A program made the position numbers and the translations under genes. The notes beneath the pieces were generated by a model. That model made no database searches. It was not told where the DNA came from and worked only from the letters and a program-made list of their open reading frames with translations. A stretch of 9,598 nucleotides of DNA. Origin: Clostridia bacterium. Its GTDB lineage: Bacteria > Bacillota > Clostridia > Christensenellales > Borkfalkiaceae. The DNA is taken from NCBI GenBank assembly GCA_017452305.1, contig JAFTMQ010000008.1:1-9598 (forward strand), in the 5' to 3' direction. Shown here piece after piece: positions 1 through 7,173 of this stretch. Every line of letters starts with the position of its first letter. Within the stretch, counting starts at the first letter, position 1.

Positions 1-585
1 ATTACCTATCAAGGCACGGAAATCCACATTGGCGATTGGACGAGATTGACCATGGCGGAAGCGGTGAAAAAGTACGCGGGCGTGGATTATAACGATTGGG
101 CAACGGACGAGGACGCAAGGGCGGCGGCGAAGGCGCTCGGCGTAGAGCTTGAACACGAAAACGCAACCAAAGGCTTGGTGCTTATCGAGCTTTTCGACGC
201 GTTCGTAGAAGACAAGCTTATTCAACCTACCGTCATTTACGATTATCCCGTAGAAAACTCGCCTTTGGCAAAGCGCAAGCCCTCTAATCCTGCATTTACC
301 GAACGCTTTGAATACTTCATTTGCGGTCACGAATACGGCAACGCCTTCTCGGAGTTGAACGATCCTATCGACCAAAAACAACGTATGACCAAGCAAATCG
401 AAGCACAGCGCGCAAAGGGCAACAACGAGGCGCAGGTGGACGAAGATTTCATCAACGCGCTTGAATACGGTATGCCCCCCACAGGCGGTTTGGGTATGGG
501 ACTCGATCGTTTCGTAATGCTGCTTACCGACAGCGCTACGATCCGCGACGTTATCCTCTTCCCCACGATGAAGCCGAAGAAATAA
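1..585 (+). CDS. lysS: Lysyl-tRNA synthetase, class II, C-terminal part (5' end outside window)
   Basis: This is the C-terminal 194 codons of the enzyme that charges tRNA-Lys with lysine in the cytoplasm. The frame is open from the first base, so the ATG at 46 is an internal methionine; roughly 300 N-terminal residues (the OB-fold anticodon-binding domain and motifs 1 and 2) lie upstream. Visible family marks are the FSELNDPIDQ segment (about 346-375), the GMPPTGGLGMGLDR stretch that forms class II motif 3 with its ATP-binding arginine (about 469-510), and the terminal LLTDSATIRDVILFPTMKP signature typical of LysS. The reading ends in a lysine-rich KPKK and TAA, followed 7 nt later by a hairpin, so lysS appears to be the last gene of its transcript. 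Confusion with AspRS or AsnRS is unlikely given the RDVILFPTMKP ending. Confidence 0.96.
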   Translation: MTYQGTEIHIGDWTRLTMAEAVKKYAGVDYNDWATDEDARAAAKALGVELEHENATKGLVLIELFDAFVEDKLIQPTVIYDYPVENSPLAKRKPSNPAFTERFEYFICGHEYGNAFSELNDPIDQKQRMTKQIEAQRAKGNNEAQVDEDFINALEYGMPPTGGLGMGLDRFVMLLTDSATIRDVILFPTMKPKK

Positions 586-592
586 GCAAAAA

Positions 593-635
593 ACACCTTG
601 CATAATTATACAAGTTATGCAAGGTGTAATTCAAT
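593..635 (+). terminator. Probable rho-independent terminator of lysS
   Basis: A perfect 13-bp stem (593-605 with 615-627, left arm ACACCTTGCATAA) encloses a 9-nt loop. The following sequence is T-rich only in part (AATTCAATTT), so termination on the + strand may be leaky. An A-run before the stem (587-593) would give a T-run on the opposite strand. Confidence 0.7.
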
Positions 636-659
636 TTAAACTAATACCTGCCCCTATCG

Positions 660-690
660 TTTTGGTGAAAACTATGCATTTATACCAAAA
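660..690. promoter_or_regulatory. Inverted repeat upstream of the 718 gene
   Basis: TTTTGGT (660-666) and ACCAAAA (684-690) form a 7-bp inverted repeat with 17 nt between arms and ATGCAT (674-679) near the centre. It lies 27 nt before the start codon of the next gene. It could be an operator or an RNA hairpin; no regulator can be named. I see no convincing sigma-A promoter in 628-717. Confidence 0.25.
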
Positions 691-717
691 AAATTGACGG
701 GCAAAACGGAGAAAACA

Positions 718-1812
718 ATGGATGCGAAAATCACAAAACAAAGATTGAGCAGAATGCTTTCGTATGATTGGATTAAAATCATCGGTATCATTGTGGCAAT
801 TTGTATTGTGTGGTCGCTCGTGTTTACGATGACGGCAACGCAGATTACGGTAACGCAGAAATTTTACGTTTATAGCTACGTGGGCAACAATGGTTTTTCG
901 CAGGAGTTTAAAAAACTGTACGACCACACGCACAAAAACGAGTTGTCGTATGAAATTCTTGAAAAAGCAAGTGAAGATTTAGGCTCGGAAGTCAACACCA
1001 TTTTGGAAGCGCGTTTTGCGGTTGGCGAGGGTGATTTGATGTTTATTGCGCACGCCCCCAACAAAAAGGACAGCTACAAGGTGGGCGAGGGCGAAGAAGA
1101 ACAAACGCTCTATTATAATTACACCGAAACGTTTGCACGCGGCCGCGCTCGTTTTTTATATTCGTTGGAGGGCGAGGGCTCGAATACGGACAATTATTTC
1201 ACGCAAGTCGAGGGCTATCTTTCCAAGTATTTCTTTGACGGAAACGGCAAGGCGGATTGGGAAAACGGCACTTTGGACGAGGAAAAAGTAAAGGCGGATT
1301 TCCGTGCGCGTGTTAGAAAAGACAAGCGTTTCAAGACGGAAGCGCAGCTCATCGTAGGCGAAGCGAACGATATCAAGCGTTTGGAAAGCTATCGCGAGGC
1401 GTTGAAAGAGTTTTATAAGTATCTCAAAACGGACAAAATCGTGCAATTTGAGACGATCACGTACACCGACTACAACAATGAGGAACAGAGTATCACCTGC
1501 TATTTGAACTTAAATCCGTCCAAACCGAGAATTGATCCGACGACGGGCGAACAAGCGGTAGATGATGAGCAAGGGTATTATTTATACGATGAAACCGTCC
1601 CCGAAGACGGCTTGACGAAATACCTTTCCTACAACGAGGATCTTGGCAAAAACGACGGCACTACCAAGCTCAATAAAACCTCGAAAAATATGTGCGTAGG
1701 CTTTTTGTCTATGAACAGCTTGGAAAGCAAGTACCGCGTGGAAGAGGGTTTCCAAACGGAATGCTTATTCCTTGTCAACGCCTTAATTCGGGCGGCGCAC
1801 GGCATAAATTAA
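718..1812 (+). CDS. Membrane-anchored extracytoplasmic protein, unknown function
   Basis: This encodes 364 residues. The ATG at 718 is chosen because GGAG (708-711) sits 6 nt before it; an in-frame TTG at 694 has no ribosome binding site. A short basic cytoplasmic head (residues 1-19) precedes one membrane segment (about 20-40, IIGIIVAICIVWSLVFTMTA), and the remaining 320 or so residues should lie outside the membrane. No lipobox cysteine follows the helix, so it is an uncleaved anchor rather than a lipoprotein. The outer part is rich in Tyr, Glu, Asp and Lys, with an acidic linker KVGEGEEEQ (121-129). The stretch VNTILEARFAVGEGDLMF (92-109) loosely recalls the region of ABC-transporter solute-binding proteins where a small binding domain reports substrate; this is weak and no permease or ATPase is adjacent. 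The gene stands alone between two terminators. I do not recognise the family. Confidence 0.85.
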   Translation: MDAKITKQRLSRMLSYDWIKIIGIIVAICIVWSLVFTMTATQITVTQKFYVYSYVGNNGFSQEFKKLYDHTHKNELSYEILEKASEDLGSEVNTILEARFAVGEGDLMFIAHAPNKKDSYKVGEGEEEQTLYYNYTETFARGRARFLYSLEGEGSNTDNYFTQVEGYLSKYFFDGNGKADWENGTLDEEKVKADFRARVRKDKRFKTEAQLIVGEANDIKRLESYREALKEFYKYLKTDKIVQFETITYTDYNNEEQSITCYLNLNPSKPRIDPTTGEQAVDDEQGYYLYDETVPEDGLTKYLSYNEDLGKNDGTTKLNKTSKNMCVGFLSMNSLESKYRVEEGFQTECLFLVNALIRAAHGIN

Positions 1813-1819
1813 ACGAAAG

Positions 1820-1851
1820 AGGAACGGCGAAAACCGTTCCTTTCTATTCTT
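1820..1851 (+). terminator. Rho-independent terminator after the 718 gene
   Basis: GGAACGG (1821-1827) pairs with CCGTTCC (1834-1840) across a 6-nt loop, extended by A-T and G-T pairs at the base, and is followed by TTTCTATTCTT. It begins 8 nt after the stop codon of the preceding gene. Confidence 0.85.
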
Positions 1852-1858
1852 AAATGCG

Positions 1859-1895
1859 GCCGACCTTGTTGTCGGCACTTATATATGTGAGGAGG
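1859..1895 (+). promoter_or_regulatory. Leader hairpin and strong ribosome binding site of the decarboxylase gene
   Basis: GCCGAC (1859-1864) pairs with GTCGGC (1871-1876) around the loop CTTGTT. The canonical AGGAGG (1890-1895) follows, 4 nt before the ATG at 1900, and decides that start. The hairpin has no T-run, so it is unlikely to be a terminator. No clear -35/-10 pair is seen between the previous terminator and this gene. Confidence 0.5.
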
Positions 1896-1899
1896 GTGT

Positions 1900-3201
1900 A
1901 TGCGTACTGTTTTTAAAGACGAAAAGGTGCTAAAAAACTGTAAAATTGCACAAATGCTGCAAAATCAACCGCCCCACCTTTCCTTTCATACCCCCGGGCA
2001 TAAAGCCTTTGGGTGGGATATTACCGAACTTACTTATTCCGACAATCTCGCGTCCCCGACGGGGTGTATCGCCGAGGCGGAAAAGGATATCGCAAGCCTA
2101 CTCGGCGCGCAAAAAAGCTTTATCTTAACAGACGGGAGCACCTCGGGCGTTTTATCTATGCTCTATGCGGCAAAAAGCTTGGGCGTAAAGCGGATTTTAA
2201 CCTCGGAAAACGCGCATAAAAGCGTGTTCAACGGCTGTGCGGCGCTCGGTTTAGAGCTTCTTCTCTATCCCACTAAAATAAGCAAAAAAATACCGTTACC
2301 CCCTACCATGTACGCGTTGAAATGCGAATACCCCTCTCTTTTAGAGGGTGCGGACGCGTTGCTGTTCACCTCGCCCGACTATTATGGAAACGTGGCGGAC
2401 TTATCGAATATCCGCGCTTATTGCGACCAAACGAAAAAGCTTCTTCTTATCGACGGCGCGCACGGCGGGCATTTGCATTTCCATAAAGAAATATACGCGG
2501 GCGCGTATGCGGATATGTGGGTGGACGGTGTACATAAGAGTTTGCCTGCCTTCACGCAGGGCGCGGTGGTTTCGGCAAGGACGGGGGTATGTGCCGACGC
2601 GCTGCAAAAGGGAGTGGATATTTTCCGCACCACAAGCCCCTCTTATCCGATTATGGCGTCGGTGGAATACGCGGTGAAATATCCGCAAAATACAGAGCTT
2701 GAAAAACAGGTAAAAGCGTTTGCCGGCAATCCGCGCATTTATCAAAATACGGATTGGACAAAGCTTTGCGCCTTGGTTGGCAAAAACGCGTTTACGGTGG
2801 AAAAAATCTTGCAAAACGAGGGGATTTACGCGGAGTTTTGCGACGGAAACGTGCTCTGTTTCTATCTCTCGCCCGCAACCGAGCTTACCGATTTTGAACG
2901 GTTAAAAAATAGACTAAAAAGCTTGTTTTTAGAATTTCCGCTTACGGTGGACGAGGAAAAAGACGGCGCGCAGGCAGTCCGCATGGAATTGTTGGACGGC
3001 AAAACGGAGTGGTTACCGCTTGACGAGGCGGTTGGGCAAGTGAGCGCGGCGTTTTGCGGTTTGTTTCCGCCCTGCACCCCCCTTCTTTTGCGCGGGGAAG
3101 TGATTACCAACGAAAAAATAGACCTCTTCAAGAGGGCAACGCACACTTTTGGATTGAAAAATGGAAAAATCGCCGTATGGAAAGGGGCGAAAAAGGAATA
3201 A
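1900..3201 (+). CDS. Orn/Lys/Arg decarboxylase family PLP enzyme (YaaO/SpeA-like)
   Basis: This 433-residue fold-type I pyridoxal-phosphate enzyme belongs to the family that decarboxylates arginine, lysine or ornithine to polyamine precursors; the substrate cannot be read from sequence. The N-terminus carries the family motif HTPGHKAFGWD (30-40) and SDNLASPTGCIAEAE (47-61). The PLP site is complete: phosphate-binding GSTSG (79-83), cofactor-stacking H106 in ENAHKS, D185 in LLIDGAHGGH for the pyridine nitrogen, and Schiff-base K213 in DGVHKSLPAFTQ. The C-terminal PPCTPLLLRGE (390-400) matches the PPG(I/T)P...GE ending of the family. It is about 45 residues shorter than YaaO-type enzymes, mostly in the linker and C-terminal domain, with no sign of a frameshift. 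Only 5 nt separate it from tmk, the same neighbour as in Bacillus. A decarboxylase role is likely; agmatine or cadaverine as product is open. Confidence 0.9.
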   Translation: MRTVFKDEKVLKNCKIAQMLQNQPPHLSFHTPGHKAFGWDITELTYSDNLASPTGCIAEAEKDIASLLGAQKSFILTDGSTSGVLSMLYAAKSLGVKRILTSENAHKSVFNGCAALGLELLLYPTKISKKIPLPPTMYALKCEYPSLLEGADALLFTSPDYYGNVADLSNIRAYCDQTKKLLLIDGAHGGHLHFHKEIYAGAYADMWVDGVHKSLPAFTQGAVVSARTGVCADALQKGVDIFRTTSPSYPIMASVEYAVKYPQNTELEKQVKAFAGNPRIYQNTDWTKLCALVGKNAFTVEKILQNEGIYAEFCDGNVLCFYLSPATELTDFERLKNRLKSLFLEFPLTVDEEKDGAQAVRMELLDGKTEWLPLDEAVGQVSAAFCGLFPPCTPLLLRGEVITNEKIDLFKRATHTFGLKNGKIAVWKGAKKE

Positions 3202-3206
3202 ACTAT

Positions 3207-3836
3207 ATGGAAAAGACGGGTAAATTTATCACTTTTGAGGGCTGTGACGGTTGCGGTAAGAGTACGCAATTAAAAATGCTTAGCAATTATTTGACAGAAA
3301 AGGGTATTCCGCATATTTTCACGCGTGAGCCGGGCGGCGGTAAGATTTCCGAGGCGATCCGTGAAATTTTATTAAGCGGTAAAAATATGGAAATGACGGA
3401 CGAGTGCGAGGCGCTTTTGTATGCCGCGTCGCGCGTGCAACACCTTCGCGACAGGGTTGACCCTGCTCTTCAAGAAGGCAAGCTCGTCATTTGCGATAGA
3501 TACGTGGATTCCTCGTTGGCGTACCAAGGCTACGGCAGGGGATTGGGCGTGGAATTTATTGGAAAAATCAACGCATATGCGTTGGAAAACTACCTGCCCG
3601 ACGTTACGATTTTTATCGACCTTAGCCCCGAGGCGGCGTTCAAGCGCAAGCACGGCGCGGATCAAAACGATAGATTGGAATTGGCGGGTATGGAATTCCA
3701 CAACCGCGTTTACGAGGGCTTTAAGGCGCTTGCGAAAGAAAACCCCGACCGTTTCGTTTGTATCAACGGCGAACAAACGCCCGATGAAATTTTTGCGCAA
3801 GTCCTTTCCGCGCTTAAAGAAAAAGACTGTTTATAA
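3207..3836 (+). CDS. tmk: Thymidylate kinase (dTMP kinase)
   Basis: This 209-residue enzyme phosphorylates dTMP to dTDP with ATP, an essential step for DNA synthesis. The ATG at 3207 is chosen because AAGGA (3193-3197) precedes it by 9 nt and the protein then starts just before the family's KFITFEG strand; the open frame further upstream overlaps the decarboxylase gene. Motifs: P-loop GCDGCGKST (12-20), FTREPGGG (38-45) for substrate contact, CDRYVDSSLAYQG (96-108) with the DR(Y/H) motif, and the LID segment KRKHGADQNDRLE (146-158). The P-loop lacks the arginine of type I enzymes, while basic residues sit in the LID, as in bacterial type II enzymes. Length is normal. It is translationally close to the gene before it and 18 nt from mntP, so the three are probably one transcript. 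Confidence 0.97.
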   Translation: MEKTGKFITFEGCDGCGKSTQLKMLSNYLTEKGIPHIFTREPGGGKISEAIREILLSGKNMEMTDECEALLYAASRVQHLRDRVDPALQEGKLVICDRYVDSSLAYQGYGRGLGVEFIGKINAYALENYLPDVTIFIDLSPEAAFKRKHGADQNDRLELAGMEFHNRVYEGFKALAKENPDRFVCINGEQTPDEIFAQVLSALKEKDCL

Positions 3837-3854
3837 GGAGCGGAAGGTTAGCTT

Positions 3855-4493
3855 ATGCAGGTTTGGGAAATTCTGCTTTTGGCGCTTGCCGTGTCGATGG
3901 ACGCGTGTGCCGTGGCGATGACGGACGGAATGTGCGACGCGAAAATGTCCGTAAAACGCACTTTGCTTGTCGGAGTGTTTTTCGGCGCGTTCCAAATGTT
4001 GATGCCGATTATCGGTTACTTCGTTGCCGCGCTCGTTGCCAACGCGTTTTTACAAACTTTTGAAAAAATTTCCGCTTGGGTATCCTTTGCTTTGCTTGCT
4101 TTCTTGGGCGGAAAAATGCTTGTCGAAAGCATTATGGAAATTGTCAAGACAAAGCGCGAAAAAGGGCAAACGGGCGGGGCATGTACGTGTCCAACCGAAA
4201 AAGACAAGAAAAAACCGTGGATTTTGCAACTCACCTTGCAAGCAGTCGCGACCTCTATCGACGCGTTGGCGGTAGGCGTTACGTTGAAGATGGCGGCTTT
4301 AAGTGAAATCGGTCTTGCGATGGGTGTTTGGGGCGCGACGGCGGTGATTGGCGCGGTAACCTGCGGACTTTCTATCGCGGCGGTGTTTATCGGCAAAAAG
4401 GTGGGCAATAAGCTTGCGGATAAGGCGGGCTTGCTCGGCGGTGCAGTGTTGCTTGCTATCGGTATTAAAATCCTTATCGAGGGTTTGATATAA
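3855..4493 (+). CDS. mntP: MntP-type manganese efflux pump
   Basis: This 212-residue polytopic protein exports Mn(II) across the cytoplasmic membrane, protecting against manganese excess. Two homologous halves of three helices each are visible. Each half carries the signature aspartate: SMDACAVAMTDG (14-25, D16) and SIDALAVGVTLK (134-145, D136), the paired acidic sites of the family. A hydrophilic cytoplasmic loop (about 97-122) joins the halves and holds a CTC pair (C110, C112) and a run of lysines; it looks somewhat longer than in E. coli MntP. The start is supported by GGAAGG (3842-3847), 7 nt upstream. It follows tmk by 18 nt, so no separate yybP-ykoY manganese riboswitch fits before it; its expression would follow the upstream operon. 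No clear terminator follows. Confidence 0.93.
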   Translation: MQVWEILLLALAVSMDACAVAMTDGMCDAKMSVKRTLLVGVFFGAFQMLMPIIGYFVAALVANAFLQTFEKISAWVSFALLAFLGGKMLVESIMEIVKTKREKGQTGGACTCPTEKDKKKPWILQLTLQAVATSIDALAVGVTLKMAALSEIGLAMGVWGATAVIGAVTCGLSIAAVFIGKKVGNKLADKAGLLGGAVLLAIGIKILIEGLI

Positions 4494-4597
4494 CCAAAAA
4501 AAGCAATCGCGAGTGCAAAAAACAGACAAAATCCGCATAGTTTTGTGTGTAAATGGTGAACGTTTGTTAAATGTTTTAAATATCCGCGTAGAAACGC

Positions 4598-4626
4598 TTG
4601 AAAAAGCGGCGTTGATATGATAAAAT
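4598..4626 (+). promoter_or_regulatory. Sigma-A promoter of ftsH
   Basis: TTGAAA (4598-4603) and TAAAAT (4621-4626) are 17 nt apart, which places the start near 4633 and a leader of about 115 nt before ftsH. The -35 lies within a 5-bp inverted repeat CGCTT-gaaa-AAGCG (4595-4608). The preceding stretch 4494-4594 holds no gene and no convincing terminator for mntP. Confidence 0.7.
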
Positions 4627-4632
4627 AAAGCA

Positions 4633-4748
4633 ACGAAAGGCGCGAGGAAGAAAAAAGCGTAGCTTCTTGTTTAAAATCGGCGCGGCTCGTTTATAAATTT
4701 GGTAAACAATGTAAATAATTCGCTAGTACGAGGCGAAAGGAGTTTATT
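4633..4748 (+). other. ftsH 5' leader with hairpin abutting the ribosome binding site
   Basis: This untranslated stretch contains no open frame of note. TTCGC (4719-4723) pairs with GCGAA (4733-4737) around a 9-nt loop, and the ribosome binding site AAAGGAG (4736-4742) begins inside the right arm while its GGAG core stays free. That site is 6 nt from the TTG at 4749 and decides this start. I recognise no known riboswitch or CIRCE/CtsR operator here. Confidence 0.4.
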
Positions 4749-7061
4749 TTGAGAAAGAAGACAAGAATTTTTTGGTGGATATTATTGGGCGTCGTTCTGC
4801 TTATAGTGGGCGGGATTGTCATCTATAATATCGTGAATAAAGGTGTGTCGTTGAACTTCACGGAAATGTGGAAGCTTATCGAAACGGGCAAGTACGGTGA
4901 CAAGCCTATCGAGATTGAAAAAATCATTTGGGACGCATATGAATGGACGGCTATTTCCAAGGAAGGCCATAAATTTTATGCGATTGGCCCGAGCATGTAC
5001 ACGGCAAGCATGGACGTGTTTACAATGTTAGATGCATGGGCGAATAAAGGGATTTCTATTTCCTACACCGACCCCAACGCGGGCAGCGTTTGGTCGAGCC
5101 TTCTTCCCTTCTTGGGTATTTTGCTCGTAGGCTTCTTGTTCTTTATGTTGATGCGTAGCGCAACGAACGTGAACAATCCGACGATGAGCATGGACCGTTC
5201 CAGAACGCGCGCACAAAACAACGTGCAAGTTCGTTTCTCCGACGTGGCAGGCGCAGAGGAAGAAAAAGAGGAATTGCAAGAAATCGTGGAATTCCTCAAA
5301 TCCCCCAAAAAATTCTCGAATTTGGGTGCAAGAATCCCTGCCGGCGTCCTCTTGGTAGGCCCTCCCGGTACGGGTAAAACCTTGTTTGCCAAAGCGGTTG
5401 CAGGCGAGGCAGGCGTGCCCTTCTTCTCCGTTTCCGGCTCGGACTTCGTAGAAATGTACGTCGGTGTGGGTGCAAAGCGTGTGCGCGAGTTGTTTGATAT
5501 GGCAAAGCGCAGTCAGCCTTGTATCATCTTCATTGACGAAATCGACGCGGTAGGTAGGCGCAGAGGCGCGGGCTTGGGCGGCGGCCACGATGAACGTGAG
5601 CAAACCCTCAACCAAATCCTCGTGCAAATGGACGGCTTTGAAAGCAACGACGGTATCATTATTATGGCGGCAACCAACCGTGCGGATATCCTCGACCCTG
5701 CTTTGCTCCGTCCCGGTCGTTTTGATAGACAGATTACGGTCAACCTGCCCGACGTTAAGGGTAGAGAACAAATTTTGAAAGTGCACGCAAGAAACAAACC
5801 GATGGCGAAAGACGTCAACTTCAAGACGGTTGCGCGTATCACCGCAGGTTTCTCGGGCGCGGAGCTTGCCAACCTTCTCAACGAAGCGGCAATCCTTGCG
5901 GCGCGTAAGGGCAAAAAAGCCATTGGCAACTTGGAGCTTTACGACGGTATCAACAAGGTGCTGATGGGCCCGCAAAAGAAGAGCCGCGTCGTTACCGAAT
6001 CCGACAAGCGTTGCACGGCTTACCATGAAGCGGGGCACGCAGTTTTGGCTTGTCTTTGCAAGCATTGCGATCCCGTCCACGAAGTTTCGATTATCCCTCG
6101 CGGCCACGCGGCGGGCTACACGATGACAAGACCGGATACGGACGACAACGACGTTTCGTACAACAAACTTATCGACAATATTTGTATGTCGCTCGGCGGC
6201 AGAGTTGCGGAAGAGCTCGTCATTCAAGACATTACGACGGGTGCAAGCGCCGACCTTCGACACGTATCCGACATTGCGCGCCGTATGGTTACGCAGTGGG
6301 GTATGAGCGACAAGCTCGGCTTGGTGGCGTATGATTCCGACCAACCCGTATTTATGGGTATGGAATACGGACAGCAGAGCCGCGGCGGCTACTCGCAGGA
6401 AACGGCGGCGGCAATCGACGAAGAAATCCGTCGCTTGATCGCCGAAGCGCACGAACGCGCGACCAAGCTTTTGAAAGAAAACCGTTCCATCCTCGATAAT
6501 ATGTCCCGTGTGCTTGTGGAAAAAGAAACAATCTACACCGAAGAAGTGAAGATGCTCATGGACGGCGCGACGGCGGCGGAAGTGATTGCGGATATGGAAA
6601 AGCGTGAGGGTGAGCACGACGCGAACCCGTTTGGCAGAGCCAGTCACGAGCCTACCCAAGAAGTAAAAGCGGAAAGCGAGGCTACGCCCGCCCAAGAAAA
6701 CACGGACAACGCGGAAACGGCGGAAGAGCCCGTAAGCGCGCCTAAAACAGCGGATGCGGAAAAGAATATTAACGACGAAACGTCCGTAAGTGAAGTTGCG
6801 GACGAGCCGCAAGAGGTTGAGGAAACTGCACTCGTTGAAGATGTTGCTTCCGAACAGGCGGTATCGGCGGAAGAGAACGTTCAAGAGACGGCAAACACCG
6901 AAGAAAAGGATTTGGTTCAAGAGGAACTTGCTGCACAGGACGTAGCTCTGTCCAAGCAAGAAACCCCCGATTTAATCCAAGAAAACAAGAAGAAGAACGT
7001 CGTGTTTGGGCATATTAAAAGAGTAAAAAAAGACAAATCTAACGATGGCGATAACGAATAA
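4749..7061 (+). CDS. ftsH: ATP-dependent zinc metalloprotease FtsH with extended acidic tail
   Basis: This membrane-anchored AAA+ protease degrades misfolded membrane proteins and short-lived regulators. It has 770 residues and starts with TTG. Order: TM1 (about 8-28), an extracytoplasmic domain (30-112), TM2 (115-136), AAA+ module and peptidase. Visible motifs are Walker A GPPGTGKT (204-211), pore loop FVEMYVGVGA (233-242, Tyr where Phe is usual), Walker B IIFIDEID (259-266), second region of homology ending in RPGRFDR (321-327) with arginine fingers R321 and R324, and the zinc site HEAGH (426-430) with third ligand D502 in TTGASADL. All catalytic residues are present. Core homology ends near residue 617; the last 150 or so residues are low-complexity, rich in Glu, Ala, Thr and Val, then turn basic (NKKKNVVFGHIKRVKKDK, 746-763). 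Typical FtsH has 600-650 residues, so the tail is unusual. It appears monocistronic, between its own promoter and a strong terminator. Confidence 0.97.
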   Translation: MRKKTRIFWWILLGVVLLIVGGIVIYNIVNKGVSLNFTEMWKLIETGKYGDKPIEIEKIIWDAYEWTAISKEGHKFYAIGPSMYTASMDVFTMLDAWANKGISISYTDPNAGSVWSSLLPFLGILLVGFLFFMLMRSATNVNNPTMSMDRSRTRAQNNVQVRFSDVAGAEEEKEELQEIVEFLKSPKKFSNLGARIPAGVLLVGPPGTGKTLFAKAVAGEAGVPFFSVSGSDFVEMYVGVGAKRVRELFDMAKRSQPCIIFIDEIDAVGRRRGAGLGGGHDEREQTLNQILVQMDGFESNDGIIIMAATNRADILDPALLRPGRFDRQITVNLPDVKGREQILKVHARNKPMAKDVNFKTVARITAGFSGAELANLLNEAAILAARKGKKAIGNLELYDGINKVLMGPQKKSRVVTESDKRCTAYHEAGHAVLACLCKHCDPVHEVSIIPRGHAAGYTMTRPDTDDNDVSYNKLIDNICMSLGGRVAEELVIQDITTGASADLRHVSDIARRMVTQWGMSDKLGLVAYDSDQPVFMGMEYGQQSRGGYSQETAAAIDEEIRRLIAEAHERATKLLKENRSILDNMSRVLVEKETIYTEEVKMLMDGATAAEVIADMEKREGEHDANPFGRASHEPTQEVKAESEATPAQENTDNAETAEEPVSAPKTADAEKNINDETSVSEVADEPQEVEETALVEDVASEQAVSAEENVQETANTEEKDLVQEELAAQDVALSKQETPDLIQENKKKNVVFGHIKRVKKDKSNDGDNE

Positions 7062-7071
7062 TCAATAAAAG

Positions 7072-7106
7072 AAAACGGAGCTACTCAAAAAGGTTGCTCC
7101 GTTTTT
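7072..7106 (+). terminator. Rho-independent terminator of ftsH
   Basis: AAAACGGAGC (7072-7081) pairs perfectly with GCTCCGTTTT (7096-7105), with partial pairing inside the 14-nt loop, and the right arm runs into a T-tract ending at 7106. It starts 10 nt after the ftsH stop codon. Confidence 0.9.
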
Positions 7107-7133
7107 CACAAAAAATCGTTAAAAATGTAAAAT
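7105..7133 (+). promoter_or_regulatory. Candidate promoter of the parB-like gene
   Basis: TTCACA (7105-7110) and TAAAAT (7128-7133) are 17 nt apart. The predicted start near 7140 would put the hairpin at 7139-7163 at the very 5' end of the mRNA. The -35 overlaps the last T's of the ftsH terminator. Confidence 0.5.
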
Positions 7134-7138
7134 AAGAG

Positions 7139-7170
7139 GGGCAGGTATGCGTTGAAGCTGCCCAAGGTGG
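7139..7170 (+). promoter_or_regulatory. 5'-end hairpin directly before the parB-like ribosome binding site
   Basis: GGGCAG (7139-7144) pairs with CTGCCC (7158-7163) around a 13-nt loop, and AAGGTGG (7164-7170) begins at the very next base. It may protect the 5' end or present the ribosome binding site. It lacks a T-run and is not a terminator. Confidence 0.4.
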
Positions 7171-7173
7171 ATT

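Noticed and set aside
694..717. TTG start at 694 for the membrane-anchored protein
   Set aside because: No ribosome binding site precedes it, while GGAG lies 6 nt before the ATG at 718.
3054..3206. Extension of tmk upstream to an ATG at 3054
   Set aside because: It would overlap the decarboxylase gene by about 150 nt; the ATG at 3207 has a proper ribosome binding site and gives the normal family length.
3837..3854. A yybP-ykoY manganese riboswitch before mntP
   Set aside because: Only 18 nt separate tmk and mntP, far too short for the aptamer.
4016..4633. A 205-codon - strand open frame overlapping mntP
   Set aside because: It is antisense to a well-supported MntP gene, crosses the ftsH promoter and has no ribosome binding site or family resemblance.
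5028..6959. A 643-codon open frame on the - strand inside ftsH
   Set aside because: It lies wholly antisense to an FtsH gene with all catalytic motifs, its translation has no recognisable domain, and it is a codon-bias shadow of the + strand frame.
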